A stretch of 14,411 bases of DNA from Phycisphaeraceae bacterium (GCA_009827205.1 WUAK01000036.1:1-14411); one strand, 5' to 3'; shown: positions 1-6,836, counted from the stretch's first letter. Notes: generated by a model not told the origin, from the letters alone. Program-made: numbers and translations.

Positions 1-2
1 CC

Positions 3-518
3 GTGCGTACCTGGGCTGCGGGTCGGCTGACGGAACGAGTTGGCGAAAGTGAGCCCTCGTACAGGATCCAACTCGTTATCGAGTCCGGGCTCACATCAGG
101 TGATGACGACGCCGCAATAGCTTCATCGAGTCTTGTGCGCCGCTTCAACTTGCTGAAAGCAGTGCCTTACCTCATCCAGGCTCAGGCACAACCGCAGAGA
201 CAGGACGTACGACGTGGAGCAATCGCTCAAATCGTTGTCGGTACTCAGCAAGCGTTCGTTGCCAACCTCACGCCGGTCGTGGCGAACAACGCGGTCGGAT
301 TCCAGCCCACCATCGGGGTTGTTACCGACGGCGTTGTGCTCAGAGTCATGGACGCGGTCGTCTGGACATACCGAACCCAGATCAATCGCGACCTTGTCGC
401 GATGACCAGCGATGCCTGGGGCAGATCAACCGCCCGCTTTGGCTACGACCAGAAACAGTGGTTCGACTGGTACAACAACGAGTTCAAACCAACACTTGCT
501 GACAACGACGGCGGCTGA
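3..518 (+). CDS. Unrecognised protein, C-terminal fragment (5' end outside window)
   Basis: The reading frame is open to the left edge of the window, so the GTG at base 3 is probably an internal codon and the 171 residues seen are the C-terminal part of a longer protein. I do not recognise a family with confidence. The fragment has a run of hydrophobic and alanine/valine-rich segments, and ends in an aromatic block (FGYDQKQWFDWYNNEF) close to the C-terminus. Similar FGYD-x-W-x-x-W endings occur in planctomycete proteins with HEAT-like repeats, but this is recalled rather than tested. No catalytic motif or membrane segment is evident. It converges on acpS with one base between the two stop codons, so the two transcripts must meet tail to tail here. 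Confidence 0.6.
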   Translation: MRTWAAGRLTERVGESEPSYRIQLVIESGLTSGDDDAAIASSSLVRRFNLLKAVPYLIQAQAQPQRQDVRRGAIAQIVVGTQQAFVANLTPVVANNAVGFQPTIGVVTDGVVLRVMDAVVWTYRTQINRDLVAMTSDAWGRSTARFGYDQKQWFDWYNNEFKPTLADNDGG

Positions 519-519
519 C

Positions 520-912
520 TCACCCGCACGCGATCACCGACGCAATAGCGTGATTTCCGGTGTGAGATAGTGACAAGTGAAATGTAGAGATGCCAAGGTC
601 ATCCGCAATAAGTTTGGCTTTTCCAGCGATCACAACAAATGGCTGACCGGTGGGTGCACTTCGGATTTCAACATCTGTCCACGCGATGCCGTCCGCCCAT
701 CCTGTACCGAGCGTCTTGAGAACCGCTTCCTTGGCAGCAAACCTGGCTGCAAAGCGTTCAATATCGCGAGGGTTCCTTGCAGATCTCGCGTAATCTGCTT
801 CAGCTTTGGTAAAGCACCGCTCGATGAATCGTTCGCCGTGATCAGCTATCGACTTCTCGATTCGCACAATCTCGACAAGATCCACACCATGAGCGATGAC
901 CCGGGTCATCAT
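520..912 (-). CDS. acpS: Holo-[acyl-carrier-protein] synthase (AcpS)
   Basis: AcpS transfers 4'-phosphopantetheine from coenzyme A to the serine of acyl carrier protein, which activates ACP for fatty-acid synthesis in the cytoplasm. The family signatures are clear in this 130-residue protein: GVDLVEI at residues 9-15 with the magnesium-binding Asp11, RFAAKEAVLKTLGTG at about 57-71 with Glu62, and the late SLSHT motif. The length is normal for the family. Two adjacent ATG codons are possible starts (910-912 or 907-909); both overlap the grpE stop (ATGA or TGATG), so translation is probably coupled to grpE. It is the last gene of the chaperone cluster. Its housekeeping role there is unusual and suggests simple read-through from dnaJ-grpE, or a demand for ACP activation linked to stress. 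Confidence 0.95.
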   Translation of the reverse strand: MMTRVIAHGVDLVEIVRIEKSIADHGERFIERCFTKAEADYARSARNPRDIERFAARFAAKEAVLKTLGTGWADGIAWTDVEIRSAPTGQPFVVIAGKAKLIADDLGISTFHLSLSHTGNHAIASVIACG

Positions 913-1493
913 TCGCTCTGATCGCTGGGTGCTTCGATTGACACAACGACCTTCGCGGGTCGGAGCACTCGCTCACCCAGCATATAACCGGTCTGGAATG
1001 CCTCGATTACCTTGCCAGGCTCGACATCGGGTTCAGCGTGCTGAGCAACCGCCTCGTGGAGATCAGGATTGAATTCGTCACCGCGCTGGGGCTTGATCGC
1101 GCTCACACCCTGATTGCCGAGTGCACGCTCAAACTCAGCACGGACCATCTCAACTCCGCCGAGAAGCTGCTCAGCGGTCATCGTTGAAACGTCCTGATTC
1201 AGTGCAAGATCGAAGTTGTCCATGACAGGGAGCAGTGATGCGATCGTGCCAGAGATGCCCTGTCTGCGAGCCTCGACCTCGTTGTTGGCGGCTCTTTTCT
1301 GGAAATTTTGATAATCCGCTAGCGTCCTGAGTGCCCGCGCCTCGGCGTCGGCGAGTTTGGCTTCCAGTTCCGCGATCGGATCATCTATATGGAGTTCTGC
1401 ACTTTCATGCTGACAGCACTCATCGCCCTTGGCGCAGACACCCTCCGTCTGGCTTTGCTCGGTTTCGTGCTGCTTGTCTTTGTTCTTGGCCAT
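909..1493 (-). CDS. grpE: Nucleotide exchange factor GrpE
   Basis: GrpE is the dimeric nucleotide-exchange factor that releases ADP from DnaK. The 194-residue product has a charged N-terminus, a long coiled-coil helix (about residues 40-90, including LADYQNFQKRA), the conserved LLPVMDNFDLAL segment, and the C-terminal beta domain with FNPDLHEAV, GYMLGERVLRPAKVVVS. An AGGA site lies 8 bases before the ATG. It starts 17 bases after the dnaJ stop and overlaps acpS by 4 bases. The N-terminal tail has an unusual cysteine/histidine cluster (Cys20, Cys26, Cys27, His29) that is not part of the usual fold. The DnaK partner is not encoded in the window. Confidence 0.96.
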   Translation of the reverse strand: MAKNKDKQHETEQSQTEGVCAKGDECCQHESAELHIDDPIAELEAKLADAEARALRTLADYQNFQKRAANNEVEARRQGISGTIASLLPVMDNFDLALNQDVSTMTAEQLLGGVEMVRAEFERALGNQGVSAIKPQRGDEFNPDLHEAVAQHAEPDVEPGKVIEAFQTGYMLGERVLRPAKVVVSIEAPSDQSE

Positions 1494-1510
1494 ATCCGTT
1501 GTCCTGTGCG

Positions 1511-2653
1511 TTAGCCGCCGAGCATGTCGCGGATCTTGTCGAGGAAGCCATGAGATTCAGGGAGTACCGACTTGTCTTCGGTCTCAGCAAACTCACGGAG
1601 AATCTTCTCTTGCTGCTTGGAAAGTTTCTTTGGTATCTCGATCTTGGTCACAACGATCAGGTCGCCGCGCGAGCCGGACCGGAGATTTGGAGTGCCTTCA
1701 CCGCGAATGCGGAAGATCGCGCCGTGTTGTGTACCGGATGGGATCTTGAGCGTGTGCTTTCCCTCGAGTGTCGGGACCTCGATCTCGGCGCCGAGAGCTG
1801 CCTGCGAGAATCCAATAGGCATCTCGAACAGCAGGTGATCGCCCTCTCGCTCGTAGAGTTCGTGTGCCTTTACACGCACGATGACATGCAGATCACCCCT
1901 TACGCCCTGACCCTCGGGTGAGATGTCTGGGGATGGCGGTTCGCCCTCGCCCTGAACCCGGACAACCTGCCCCTCCTGGATGCCAGCAGGGATCTTCACA
2001 GAAAGAGAGCGGCTTTTGGAGACACGCCCCTTGCCGCGGCAGGTCTCGCACTTGTCCTTGATGGTCTTGGCCCGACCGCGGCAGTTCGGGCACGCTGTGA
2101 CCATGCGGAACATGCCGCCCAGTCCTGCCTGCTGGACCTTGCCCTGCCCGCCGCAGGTTGCGCATGTTTCCGGAGTCGAGCCAGGCTTAGCGCCAGAACC
2201 CGAGCATGTATCGCACACGTCGAGCCTGGTGAACTCCACGTCCTTAGTCGTGCCGTTCAAGACATCCATCATGTCGATGGTGACTTCAGTCTCGAGGTCG
2301 TAGCCCCTCGCGACTCGCCGGCCCCCACGACCACGTCCGCCGCCTCCGCCGAAGATGTCGTTGAACATCGAGAAGATGTCCTCGGTGTTCATCCTCGTGA
2401 AGTCATGCGCCGCAGCACCGCGTCCACGCAGGCCCTCGTGACCGTACTGGTCGTAGATCTGGCGTTTCTGGTCGTCGGAGAGTACTTCGTAGGCCTCGGC
2501 GCACTCCTTGAACGCAGCCTCGGCCTCCGCATCCCCCGGGTTGCGGTCCGGGTGGTACTTCATCGCCAGGCGCCGGTACGCCCGCTTGATCTCATCCGCG
2601 TCGGCGGTGCGCTCGACGGAGAGAACTTCGTAGTAGTCGCGGGTGGTTGGCAT
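1511..2653 (-). CDS. dnaJ: Chaperone protein DnaJ (type I Hsp40)
   Basis: DnaJ delivers unfolded clients to DnaK and stimulates its ATPase. The 380-residue product has all type I parts in order: J domain (residues 5-72) with HPD at 34-36, a short Gly/Phe region (about 75-118, with a poly-Gly run), the zinc region (147-209) with four cysteine pairs at 147/150, 164/167, 188/191 and 202/205, and the C-terminal substrate-binding domains. The third zinc motif reads CPNCRGRA, so its last glycine is replaced by alanine; all eight cysteines are present. An AGGAG site sits 5 bases before the ATG. It follows groEL1, with a strong hairpin in the gap, and is 17 bases ahead of grpE. It is full length and probably functional. 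Confidence 0.97.
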   Translation of the reverse strand: MPTTRDYYEVLSVERTADADEIKRAYRRLAMKYHPDRNPGDAEAEAAFKECAEAYEVLSDDQKRQIYDQYGHEGLRGRGAAAHDFTRMNTEDIFSMFNDIFGGGGGRGRGGRRVARGYDLETEVTIDMMDVLNGTTKDVEFTRLDVCDTCSGSGAKPGSTPETCATCGGQGKVQQAGLGGMFRMVTACPNCRGRAKTIKDKCETCRGKGRVSKSRSLSVKIPAGIQEGQVVRVQGEGEPPSPDISPEGQGVRGDLHVIVRVKAHELYEREGDHLLFEMPIGFSQAALGAEIEVPTLEGKHTLKIPSGTQHGAIFRIRGEGTPNLRSGSRGDLIVVTKIEIPKKLSKQQEKILREFAETEDKSVLPESHGFLDKIRDMLGG

Positions 2654-2679
2654 TCAATCTCCTGACTTCCGCTGCAAAG

Positions 2680-2709
2680 CACGCTGACGAGGTTTCCCCC
2701 GTCAGCGTG
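2680..2709 (-). promoter_or_regulatory. Perfect inverted repeat between groEL1 and dnaJ, RNA hairpin with GAAA loop
   Basis: Arms 2680-2689 (CACGCTGACG) and 2700-2709 are perfect reverse complements with a 10-base spacer. Read as minus-strand RNA, the spacer GGGGAAACCU adds two G-C pairs and one G-U pair, giving a 13-bp stem closed by a GAAA (GNRA-type) tetraloop. Only CUUU follows it, so it is a poor classical terminator. It may act as an attenuator, an RNA-processing site, or a stabiliser of the 3' end of groEL mRNA. Confidence 0.6.
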
Positions 2710-2729
2710 TGAGTATCAGTTCTGTCTGA

Positions 2730-4343
2730 TCAGCTTGTCGCCCCCACCACGGCCTCATCATCCTCCTTGAGGTCGGTGATAAGCACATCAGTGGTGAGCA
2801 TCAGGCCCGAAACGGACGCGGCATTGATAAGCGACTGCTTGGCGACCAGAGCCGGGTCGATGATGCCGGCCTTGACGAGATCCTCGTAGTCGCCCGTCGA
2901 GGCGTTGAGCCCGATGCTGCCCGACTCTTCCTTGACCGTCTCGACCGCGAGATCGCCGTCGAAGCCGGCGTTCTCCGCGATCTGGCGCAGCGGAGCCTCG
3001 ATTGCCTTCTTGACGATCTCGAAGCCGAACTTCTCGTCGCCCTTGGCCTTCTTGGCCGCCTTGTCGATCGCGTCGATCGCACGGAGGATCGCGACGCCGC
3101 CGCCCGGGACGTAGCCCTCCTTCGCTGCGGCGCGGGTCGCGTGCAGGGCATCGTCGACCATGTCCTTGCGCTCTTTCATCTCGATCTCGGTTGCGCCGCC
3201 GACGTTGATGATCGCGACACCGCCCGTCAACTTGGCCAGACGCTCGGCGAGCTTCTCCTTGTCGTAGTCGCTCGTCGACTTCTCGCGCTGGGCCTCGATC
3301 TGGGCGACGCGTGCCTGGACGTCGGCCTTCTTGCCCGCGCCCTGGATGACGGTCGTGTCGTCCTTGGTGACGACGATCTTCTTCGCCTTGCCGAGCTCGT
3401 CGAGTTCGATCGACTCGATCGAACGCCCGAGGTCCTCGGCGAAGAACATACCGCCCGTGAGGGTTGCGATATCGCCCAGCATCTGCTTGCGGCGATCGCC
3501 GAAGCCCGGAGCCTTGACGGCGCAGATCTTCAGCGTGCCACGCAGGCGGTTGATGACGAGTGTCGCCAGCGCCTCGGCTTCGACGTCCTCTGCGATGATG
3601 AGCAGGGGCTTGCTGCCGCCCACGACCTTGTTCAGGAGCGGGAGCAGATCGGCCATGTTGGCGATCTTCTTCTCGTAGATCAGGATCAGGCAATCCTCGA
3701 GCACCGCCTCGGCGGTCTTGGGATCGGTCAGGAAGTACGGCGAGAGGTAGCCCTTATCGAACTGCATGCCCTCGACGAAGTCGAGTGTGGTCTCGGCACT
3801 CTTGCCGTCCTCGACCTCGACAACGCCCTCGGCGCCGACCTTGTTGATGGCCTCGGCGATCAGCTCACCGATATCCGAGTCATGGTTCGCGCTGACGGTC
3901 GCGATCTTCTTGTAGTCGGCCTTGCCCTTGCAGGGGATGGACAGCTCGTCGATCGACTCCGCAACAGCCTGAGCAGCGTTGTTGATGCCCCGCTGCAGAT
4001 CGACTGGGTTCGCGCCGGCGGTCACGTGACGCAGGCCCTGGGTGAAGATCGCCTGAGCGAGCACGGTCGCGGCGGTCGTGCCGTCGCCAGCTTTGTCGGC
4101 GGTCTTCTTGGCGACCTGATGGACCATCTTGGCGCCCATGTTCTGGAACGACTCAGGAAGATCGATCTCCTTGGCGACCGAGACGCCGTCCTTGGTGACA
4201 CTGGGTCCGCCGAAGGACTTGTCGATCACGACGTGGCGGCCGCTTGGGCCCATGGTGACCTTGACGGTGTCGGCGAGGCGGTCCACGCCTTTTTTGAGCT
4301 CGGCCATCGCCGAGTCGTCGAACATCAGTTGCTTGTTGCCCAT
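2730..4343 (-). CDS. groEL: Chaperonin GroEL, paralogue 1 (no GGM tail)
   Basis: This is a 60-kDa chaperonin subunit that forms the ATP-driven folding ring with GroES. I place the start at the ATG at 4341-4343 because GGAGAAG at 4350-4356 is an ideal ribosome binding site 6 bases before it. A TTG 15 bases further upstream overlaps that site and is unlikely. The resulting 537 residues then number exactly as in the E. coli protein: Asp52, GDGTT at 86-90 and the ATPase residue Asp398 are all in place. Position 91, usually Thr in GDGTTT, is Ala. The apical groove residues Tyr199, Tyr203, Leu234, Leu237, Leu259 and Val263 are kept, so GroES and substrate binding should be normal. The C-terminus ends in an acidic stretch and lacks the usual GGM repeats. 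It lies 78 bases after groES, its natural partner. Confidence 0.97.
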   Translation of the reverse strand: MGNKQLMFDDSAMAELKKGVDRLADTVKVTMGPSGRHVVIDKSFGGPSVTKDGVSVAKEIDLPESFQNMGAKMVHQVAKKTADKAGDGTTAATVLAQAIFTQGLRHVTAGANPVDLQRGINNAAQAVAESIDELSIPCKGKADYKKIATVSANHDSDIGELIAEAINKVGAEGVVEVEDGKSAETTLDFVEGMQFDKGYLSPYFLTDPKTAEAVLEDCLILIYEKKIANMADLLPLLNKVVGGSKPLLIIAEDVEAEALATLVINRLRGTLKICAVKAPGFGDRRKQMLGDIATLTGGMFFAEDLGRSIESIELDELGKAKKIVVTKDDTTVIQGAGKKADVQARVAQIEAQREKSTSDYDKEKLAERLAKLTGGVAIINVGGATEIEMKERKDMVDDALHATRAAAKEGYVPGGGVAILRAIDAIDKAAKKAKGDEKFGFEIVKKAIEAPLRQIAENAGFDGDLAVETVKEESGSIGLNASTGDYEDLVKAGIIDPALVAKQSLINAASVSGLMLTTDVLITDLKEDDEAVVGATS

Positions 4344-4349
4344 CTGGGT

Positions 4350-4356
4350 CTTCTCC
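4350..4356 (-). promoter_or_regulatory. Ribosome binding site deciding the groEL1 start
   Basis: Minus-strand GGAGAAG lies 6 bases upstream of the ATG at 4343. It overlaps the alternative TTG start at 4356-4358, which makes that start unlikely. Confidence 0.8.
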
Positions 4357-4366
4357 AATTCGTCAG

Positions 4367-4382
4367 CCGGCGGTGCTGCCGG
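4367..4382 (-). promoter_or_regulatory. Small GC-rich hairpin before the groEL1 ribosome binding site
   Basis: CCGGC and GCCGG arms (4367-4371 and 4378-4382) flank a 6-base loop in the groES-groEL1 gap, about 10 bases upstream of the GGAGAAG site. It could tune groEL1 translation or be chance in GC-rich DNA. No experimental or comparative support is available here. Confidence 0.3.
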
Positions 4383-4421
4383 AGTGATTGTGTTCTTCGA
4401 GAGCGATGCCGTGCGAGTTGA

Positions 4422-4712
4422 TCAGCCGCCGATGACGCCGAGCAGTTCGGTCTCGCGGAGGATCAGGTGGGTGACGCCTTTGATCTCGATCTCGTTGCCG
4501 GCGTACTTGCTGTAGACGACGGTGTCGCCCTTGCCGACGCTCATCTTGGCACGCTGGCCGTTGTCGAGGAGCTTTCCCGGGCCGCACGAGACGACCTTGC
4601 CCTGGATGGGCTTCTCTTTGCTCGCTTCGGGGAGGTACAGACCGCTGGCGGTCTGGGTCTCAGCCTCATCGGGCTTGACGAGGACGCGATCTTCGAGGGG
4701 TTTGACTGCCAT
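4422..4712 (-). CDS. groES: Co-chaperonin GroES
   Basis: GroES is the 10-kDa heptameric lid of the GroEL chamber. The 96-residue protein starts MAVKPLEDRVLVKPDEAE, has the mobile-loop region (about residues 17-35, with TASGLYLPEASKEKP) and the conserved GKVVSCGPG and GDTVVYSKYAGNEIE segments. The length is normal. The ATG is preceded by AAGGA at a 9-base spacing; that site lies within the last codons and stop of the upstream small gene, whose stop codon ends 5 bases before the groES start. It is the only groES here and sits next to groEL1, so it may serve both GroEL paralogues. Confidence 0.97.
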   Translation of the reverse strand: MAVKPLEDRVLVKPDEAETQTASGLYLPEASKEKPIQGKVVSCGPGKLLDNGQRAKMSVGKGDTVVYSKYAGNEIEIKGVTHLILRETELLGVIGG

Positions 4713-4717
4713 AATTA

Positions 4718-5062
4718 TTAATCCTTGTGTTCACTCATCTGGTTTGGCCAAGCTCTGAAGACGCGCTTCCGTGTAAGCATTGAGATGGGTACATCAATGC
4801 TTACACGTCCTTGACTCTGGCCTGTAATGAATTCGATTTCTGCTGCAAGTTGGCACACTGAGTCGAATACATTTCCGTAATTGCTGTAAATCTTCTTTCC
4901 GTTAACTTCGGTACATGCCAAGAAGTTGTAAGCCCAATATCCGTAACCTGAATCAAACTGAGGATGAGTCTTATCTCGGATCTCATACTCGACAGGGTAA
5001 GTAACGTCCCCAACGGTGATGTGTTGGGGCCACAGCGGATCTGGCTCTACCCCTATGTCCAC
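4718..5062 (-). CDS. Unrecognised 114-residue protein between groEL2 and groES
   Basis: I do not recognise this protein. It starts at a GTG at 5060-5062, one sense codon (GAA) after the groEL2 TAA and in the same reading frame, and ends 5 bases before groES. The product is rich in aromatic residues in its centre (DSGYGYWAYNFLACTEV) and looks like a small soluble globular protein, with no signal peptide or membrane segment. By hand count, bases 4741-5040 are about 47% GC, against roughly 58-70% in sampled lines of the flanking groEL genes, and its codons favour A/T endings. This suggests recent acquisition or weak expression pressure. No strong ribosome binding site is seen; GGGG in the groEL2 tail, 9 bases upstream, could serve. 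Expression is probably coupled to groEL2. A noncoding spacer with a chance frame is less likely over 114 codons at this GC. Confidence 0.65.
   Translation of the reverse strand: MDIGVEPDPLWPQHITVGDVTYPVEYEIRDKTHPQFDSGYGYWAYNFLACTEVNGKKIYSNYGNVFDSVCQLAAEIEFITGQSQGRVSIDVPISMLTRKRVFRAWPNQMSEHKD
4770..4807 (-). promoter_or_regulatory. Perfect 14-bp inverted repeat upstream of groES
   Basis: Arms CGTGTAAGCATTGA (4770-4783) and its exact reverse complement (4794-4807) flank a 10-base spacer. The element lies inside the 3' part of the small gene, 58 bases upstream of the groES start. It does not match the CIRCE sequence (TTAGCACTC-N9-GAGTGCTAA). It could be a repressor operator for a groESL1 promoter, or an RNA hairpin that processes or attenuates the message between groEL2 and groES-groEL1. 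Confidence 0.6.
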
Positions 5063-5065
5063 TTC

Positions 5066-6817
5066 TTAGAACCCCATCCCTGGCATGCCGCCCATACCAC
5101 CCATGCCAGGCATGCCACCCATGCCTCCCATTCCGCCCATGCCACCCATCGGGTCGCCGCCACCCGGTGCGCCGGCGGGCTCATCCTCGGGGTTGTCGGT
5201 GATGATGCAGTCGGCTGCGAGCAGAACGGTCGCGACACTCGCGGCGTTCTGCAGCGCCAGGCGGTCGACCTTGGCGGGGGTGATGACGCCCGTCTTGACG
5301 AGGTTCTCGTATTCGTCGGTCAGCGCGTTGTAGCCGTCGTTGCCATCCAGGTCCTCGACCTTGGCGACGACGACCGTCCCCTTGGCGCCGGCGTTGTCGG
5401 CGATGGTGCGGAGGGGCACCTCGAGAGCGTTATACACGACGTTGAGGCCCGCGGCGTAGTCGTACTTGGTGTGACCGATCTCATCAGCGCCGACCTCGTG
5501 GTCCTTGCCGAAGACCTTCTTCCATTCCTTGATGGACTCGATGGCTGCGCGGCCTCGGATGAAGGAGACACCGCCGCCTGCGACGATGCCCTCATCGAGA
5601 GCAGCGCGGGTCGCGTGCTTGGCGTCGTCAACGCGGTCCTTCTTCTCTTTGAGCTCGGCCTCAGAGGCGGCGCCAACCTCGATGGTCGCGACGCCCTTGG
5701 TGAGCTTGGCGAGGCGCTCTTCGAGCTTCTCGCGGTCGTAGTCGCTCGAGGTGTTCTCGATGTCCCTGCGGATCTGATCGATCCGGGAGTCGATGTCCTT
5801 CTGCGAGCCGGCGCCCTGGACGATCGTCGTGTTGTCCGAATCGACAGAGATCTTCTTGGCCATCCCGAGATCCGAGATCTCGACCTTCTCGAGGTCGTCG
5901 CCGACGTCCTTCATGATGGCCTTGGCGCCGGTGAGGGCGGCGATGTCGCCCAGCATGGCCTTGCGGCGGTCGCCGTAGCCCGGGGCCTTGACGGCACAGA
6001 CCTGGAGCGTGCCGCGGAGTTTGTTGATAACCAGGGTCGAGAGTGCCTCTCCTGAGACATCCTCTGCGATGATCAGCAGGGGCTTCTTAGCCTCCATGAC
6101 CTTCTCAAGCAGGGGGACGAGCTTGGTGAGCGAGTCGATCTTGTCTTCGTGGACGAGCACGAGGCACTTGTCGAACTCGGCCTTCATCTCGTCGGGGTTG
6201 GTCACGAAGTTCGGGCTCAGGAAGCCGCGGTCGAACTGCATGCCCTCGACGACCTTGACGACAGATTCGAGGCTCTTGCCCTCCTCGATTGTGATGACGC
6301 CGTCCTTGCCGACCTTGTCGAAGGCCTCGGCCATGAGCTTGCCGATTTCGGCGTCGTTGTTGGCGCTGATCGTGGCGACGTTCTTGACGTCGGCGGTCGA
6401 GTTGATCTGGGTCGCTGCGTCGTCGATGGATTTGGCCACGGCCTCGACGCCCGCCTTCATGCCGCGGATCAGGGCGTTGGCGTCCACACCGGCGGTGATG
6501 TAGCGAAGTCCCTGGCGAAACAGGGCCTCGGCGAGGACGGTCGCGGTCGTGGTGCCGTCGCCAGCGTCGTCTGAGGTCTTACTGGCGGCCTGCTTGACGA
6601 GCATGGCGCCCATGTTCTCGGCTTTGTCGGAGAGTTCGATCTCCTCGGCGACCGAGACGCCGTCCTTGGTCACGTTGTGCCCGCCCCAGGACTTGTCGAG
6701 GACGACGGTGCGTCCGCGGGGGCCGAGGGTGCTCTTGACGGCCTTGGCGAGTTTCTCAACGCCCGCGAGCAGGGCCTGACGAGCGTCCGTGTCGAAGGTG
6801 AGCTCTTTGGTTGCCAT
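5066..6817 (-). CDS. groEL: Chaperonin GroEL, paralogue 2 (GGM-tailed, with equatorial insertion)
   Basis: This second 60-kDa chaperonin has 583 residues and is the first gene of the cluster. ATPase residues are intact: Asp52, GDGTTT at 86-91 and Asp398. The C-terminus is a long Gly/Met tail (about residues 557-583), as in standard GroEL. Two things are unusual. First, compared with GroEL1 there are 17 extra residues between GGGV (414-417) and PLR (468-470), including EIGHTKYDYAAG. Second, the apical binding groove has Phe199, Asn203 and Val234 where GroEL1 and E. coli GroEL have Tyr, Tyr and Leu. A GGAG site lies 10 bases before the ATG. A sigma-54-type promoter about 90 bases upstream suggests special regulation. 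It is probably a functionally specialised paralogue that borrows the downstream GroES. Confidence 0.97.
   Translation of the reverse strand: MATKELTFDTDARQALLAGVEKLAKAVKSTLGPRGRTVVLDKSWGGHNVTKDGVSVAEEIELSDKAENMGAMLVKQAASKTSDDAGDGTTTATVLAEALFRQGLRYITAGVDANALIRGMKAGVEAVAKSIDDAATQINSTADVKNVATISANNDAEIGKLMAEAFDKVGKDGVITIEEGKSLESVVKVVEGMQFDRGFLSPNFVTNPDEMKAEFDKCLVLVHEDKIDSLTKLVPLLEKVMEAKKPLLIIAEDVSGEALSTLVINKLRGTLQVCAVKAPGYGDRRKAMLGDIAALTGAKAIMKDVGDDLEKVEISDLGMAKKISVDSDNTTIVQGAGSQKDIDSRIDQIRRDIENTSSDYDREKLEERLAKLTKGVATIEVGAASEAELKEKKDRVDDAKHATRAALDEGIVAGGGVSFIRGRAAIESIKEWKKVFGKDHEVGADEIGHTKYDYAAGLNVVYNALEVPLRTIADNAGAKGTVVVAKVEDLDGNDGYNALTDEYENLVKTGVITPAKVDRLALQNAASVATVLLAADCIITDNPEDEPAGAPGGGDPMGGMGGMGGMGGMPGMGGMGGMPGMGF
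5069..5149 (-). repeat. GGM/PGM repeat coding for the GroEL2 tail
   Basis: The 3' end of groEL2 is an imperfect tandem array of 9-base units encoding Gly-Gly-Met and Pro-Gly-Met (residues 557-583). In known chaperonins this flexible tail projects into the ring cavity and affects folding and ATPase rate. The DNA repeat is prone to slippage, so copy number may vary between strains. Confidence 0.85.
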
Positions 6818-6836
6818 CTTGATCGATCTCCAATCG

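Noticed and set aside
1331..1921. 196-codon + strand frame across grpE and dnaJ
   Set aside because: It is antisense to two well-supported genes and shows no recognisable protein features.
4344..4358. Longer groEL1 N-terminus from a TTG at 4358
   Set aside because: The TTG overlaps the ribosome binding site GGAGAAG used by the ATG at 4343, and E. coli residue numbering fits the shorter form exactly.
3141..4421. 426-codon open frame on the + strand opposite groEL1 and groES
   Set aside because: It is fully antisense to strongly conserved genes. Its Leu/Asp/Gly/Val-rich product is typical of the complementary frame of GC-rich coding DNA.
5069..5149. CRISPR-like or satellite repeat
   Set aside because: The short repeats are fully explained as codons for the GGM tail of GroEL2.
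4964..6055. 363-codon open frame on the + strand opposite groEL2
   Set aside because: It mirrors groEL2 codons, begins in the His/Ala-rich complement of the GGM repeats and has no family features.
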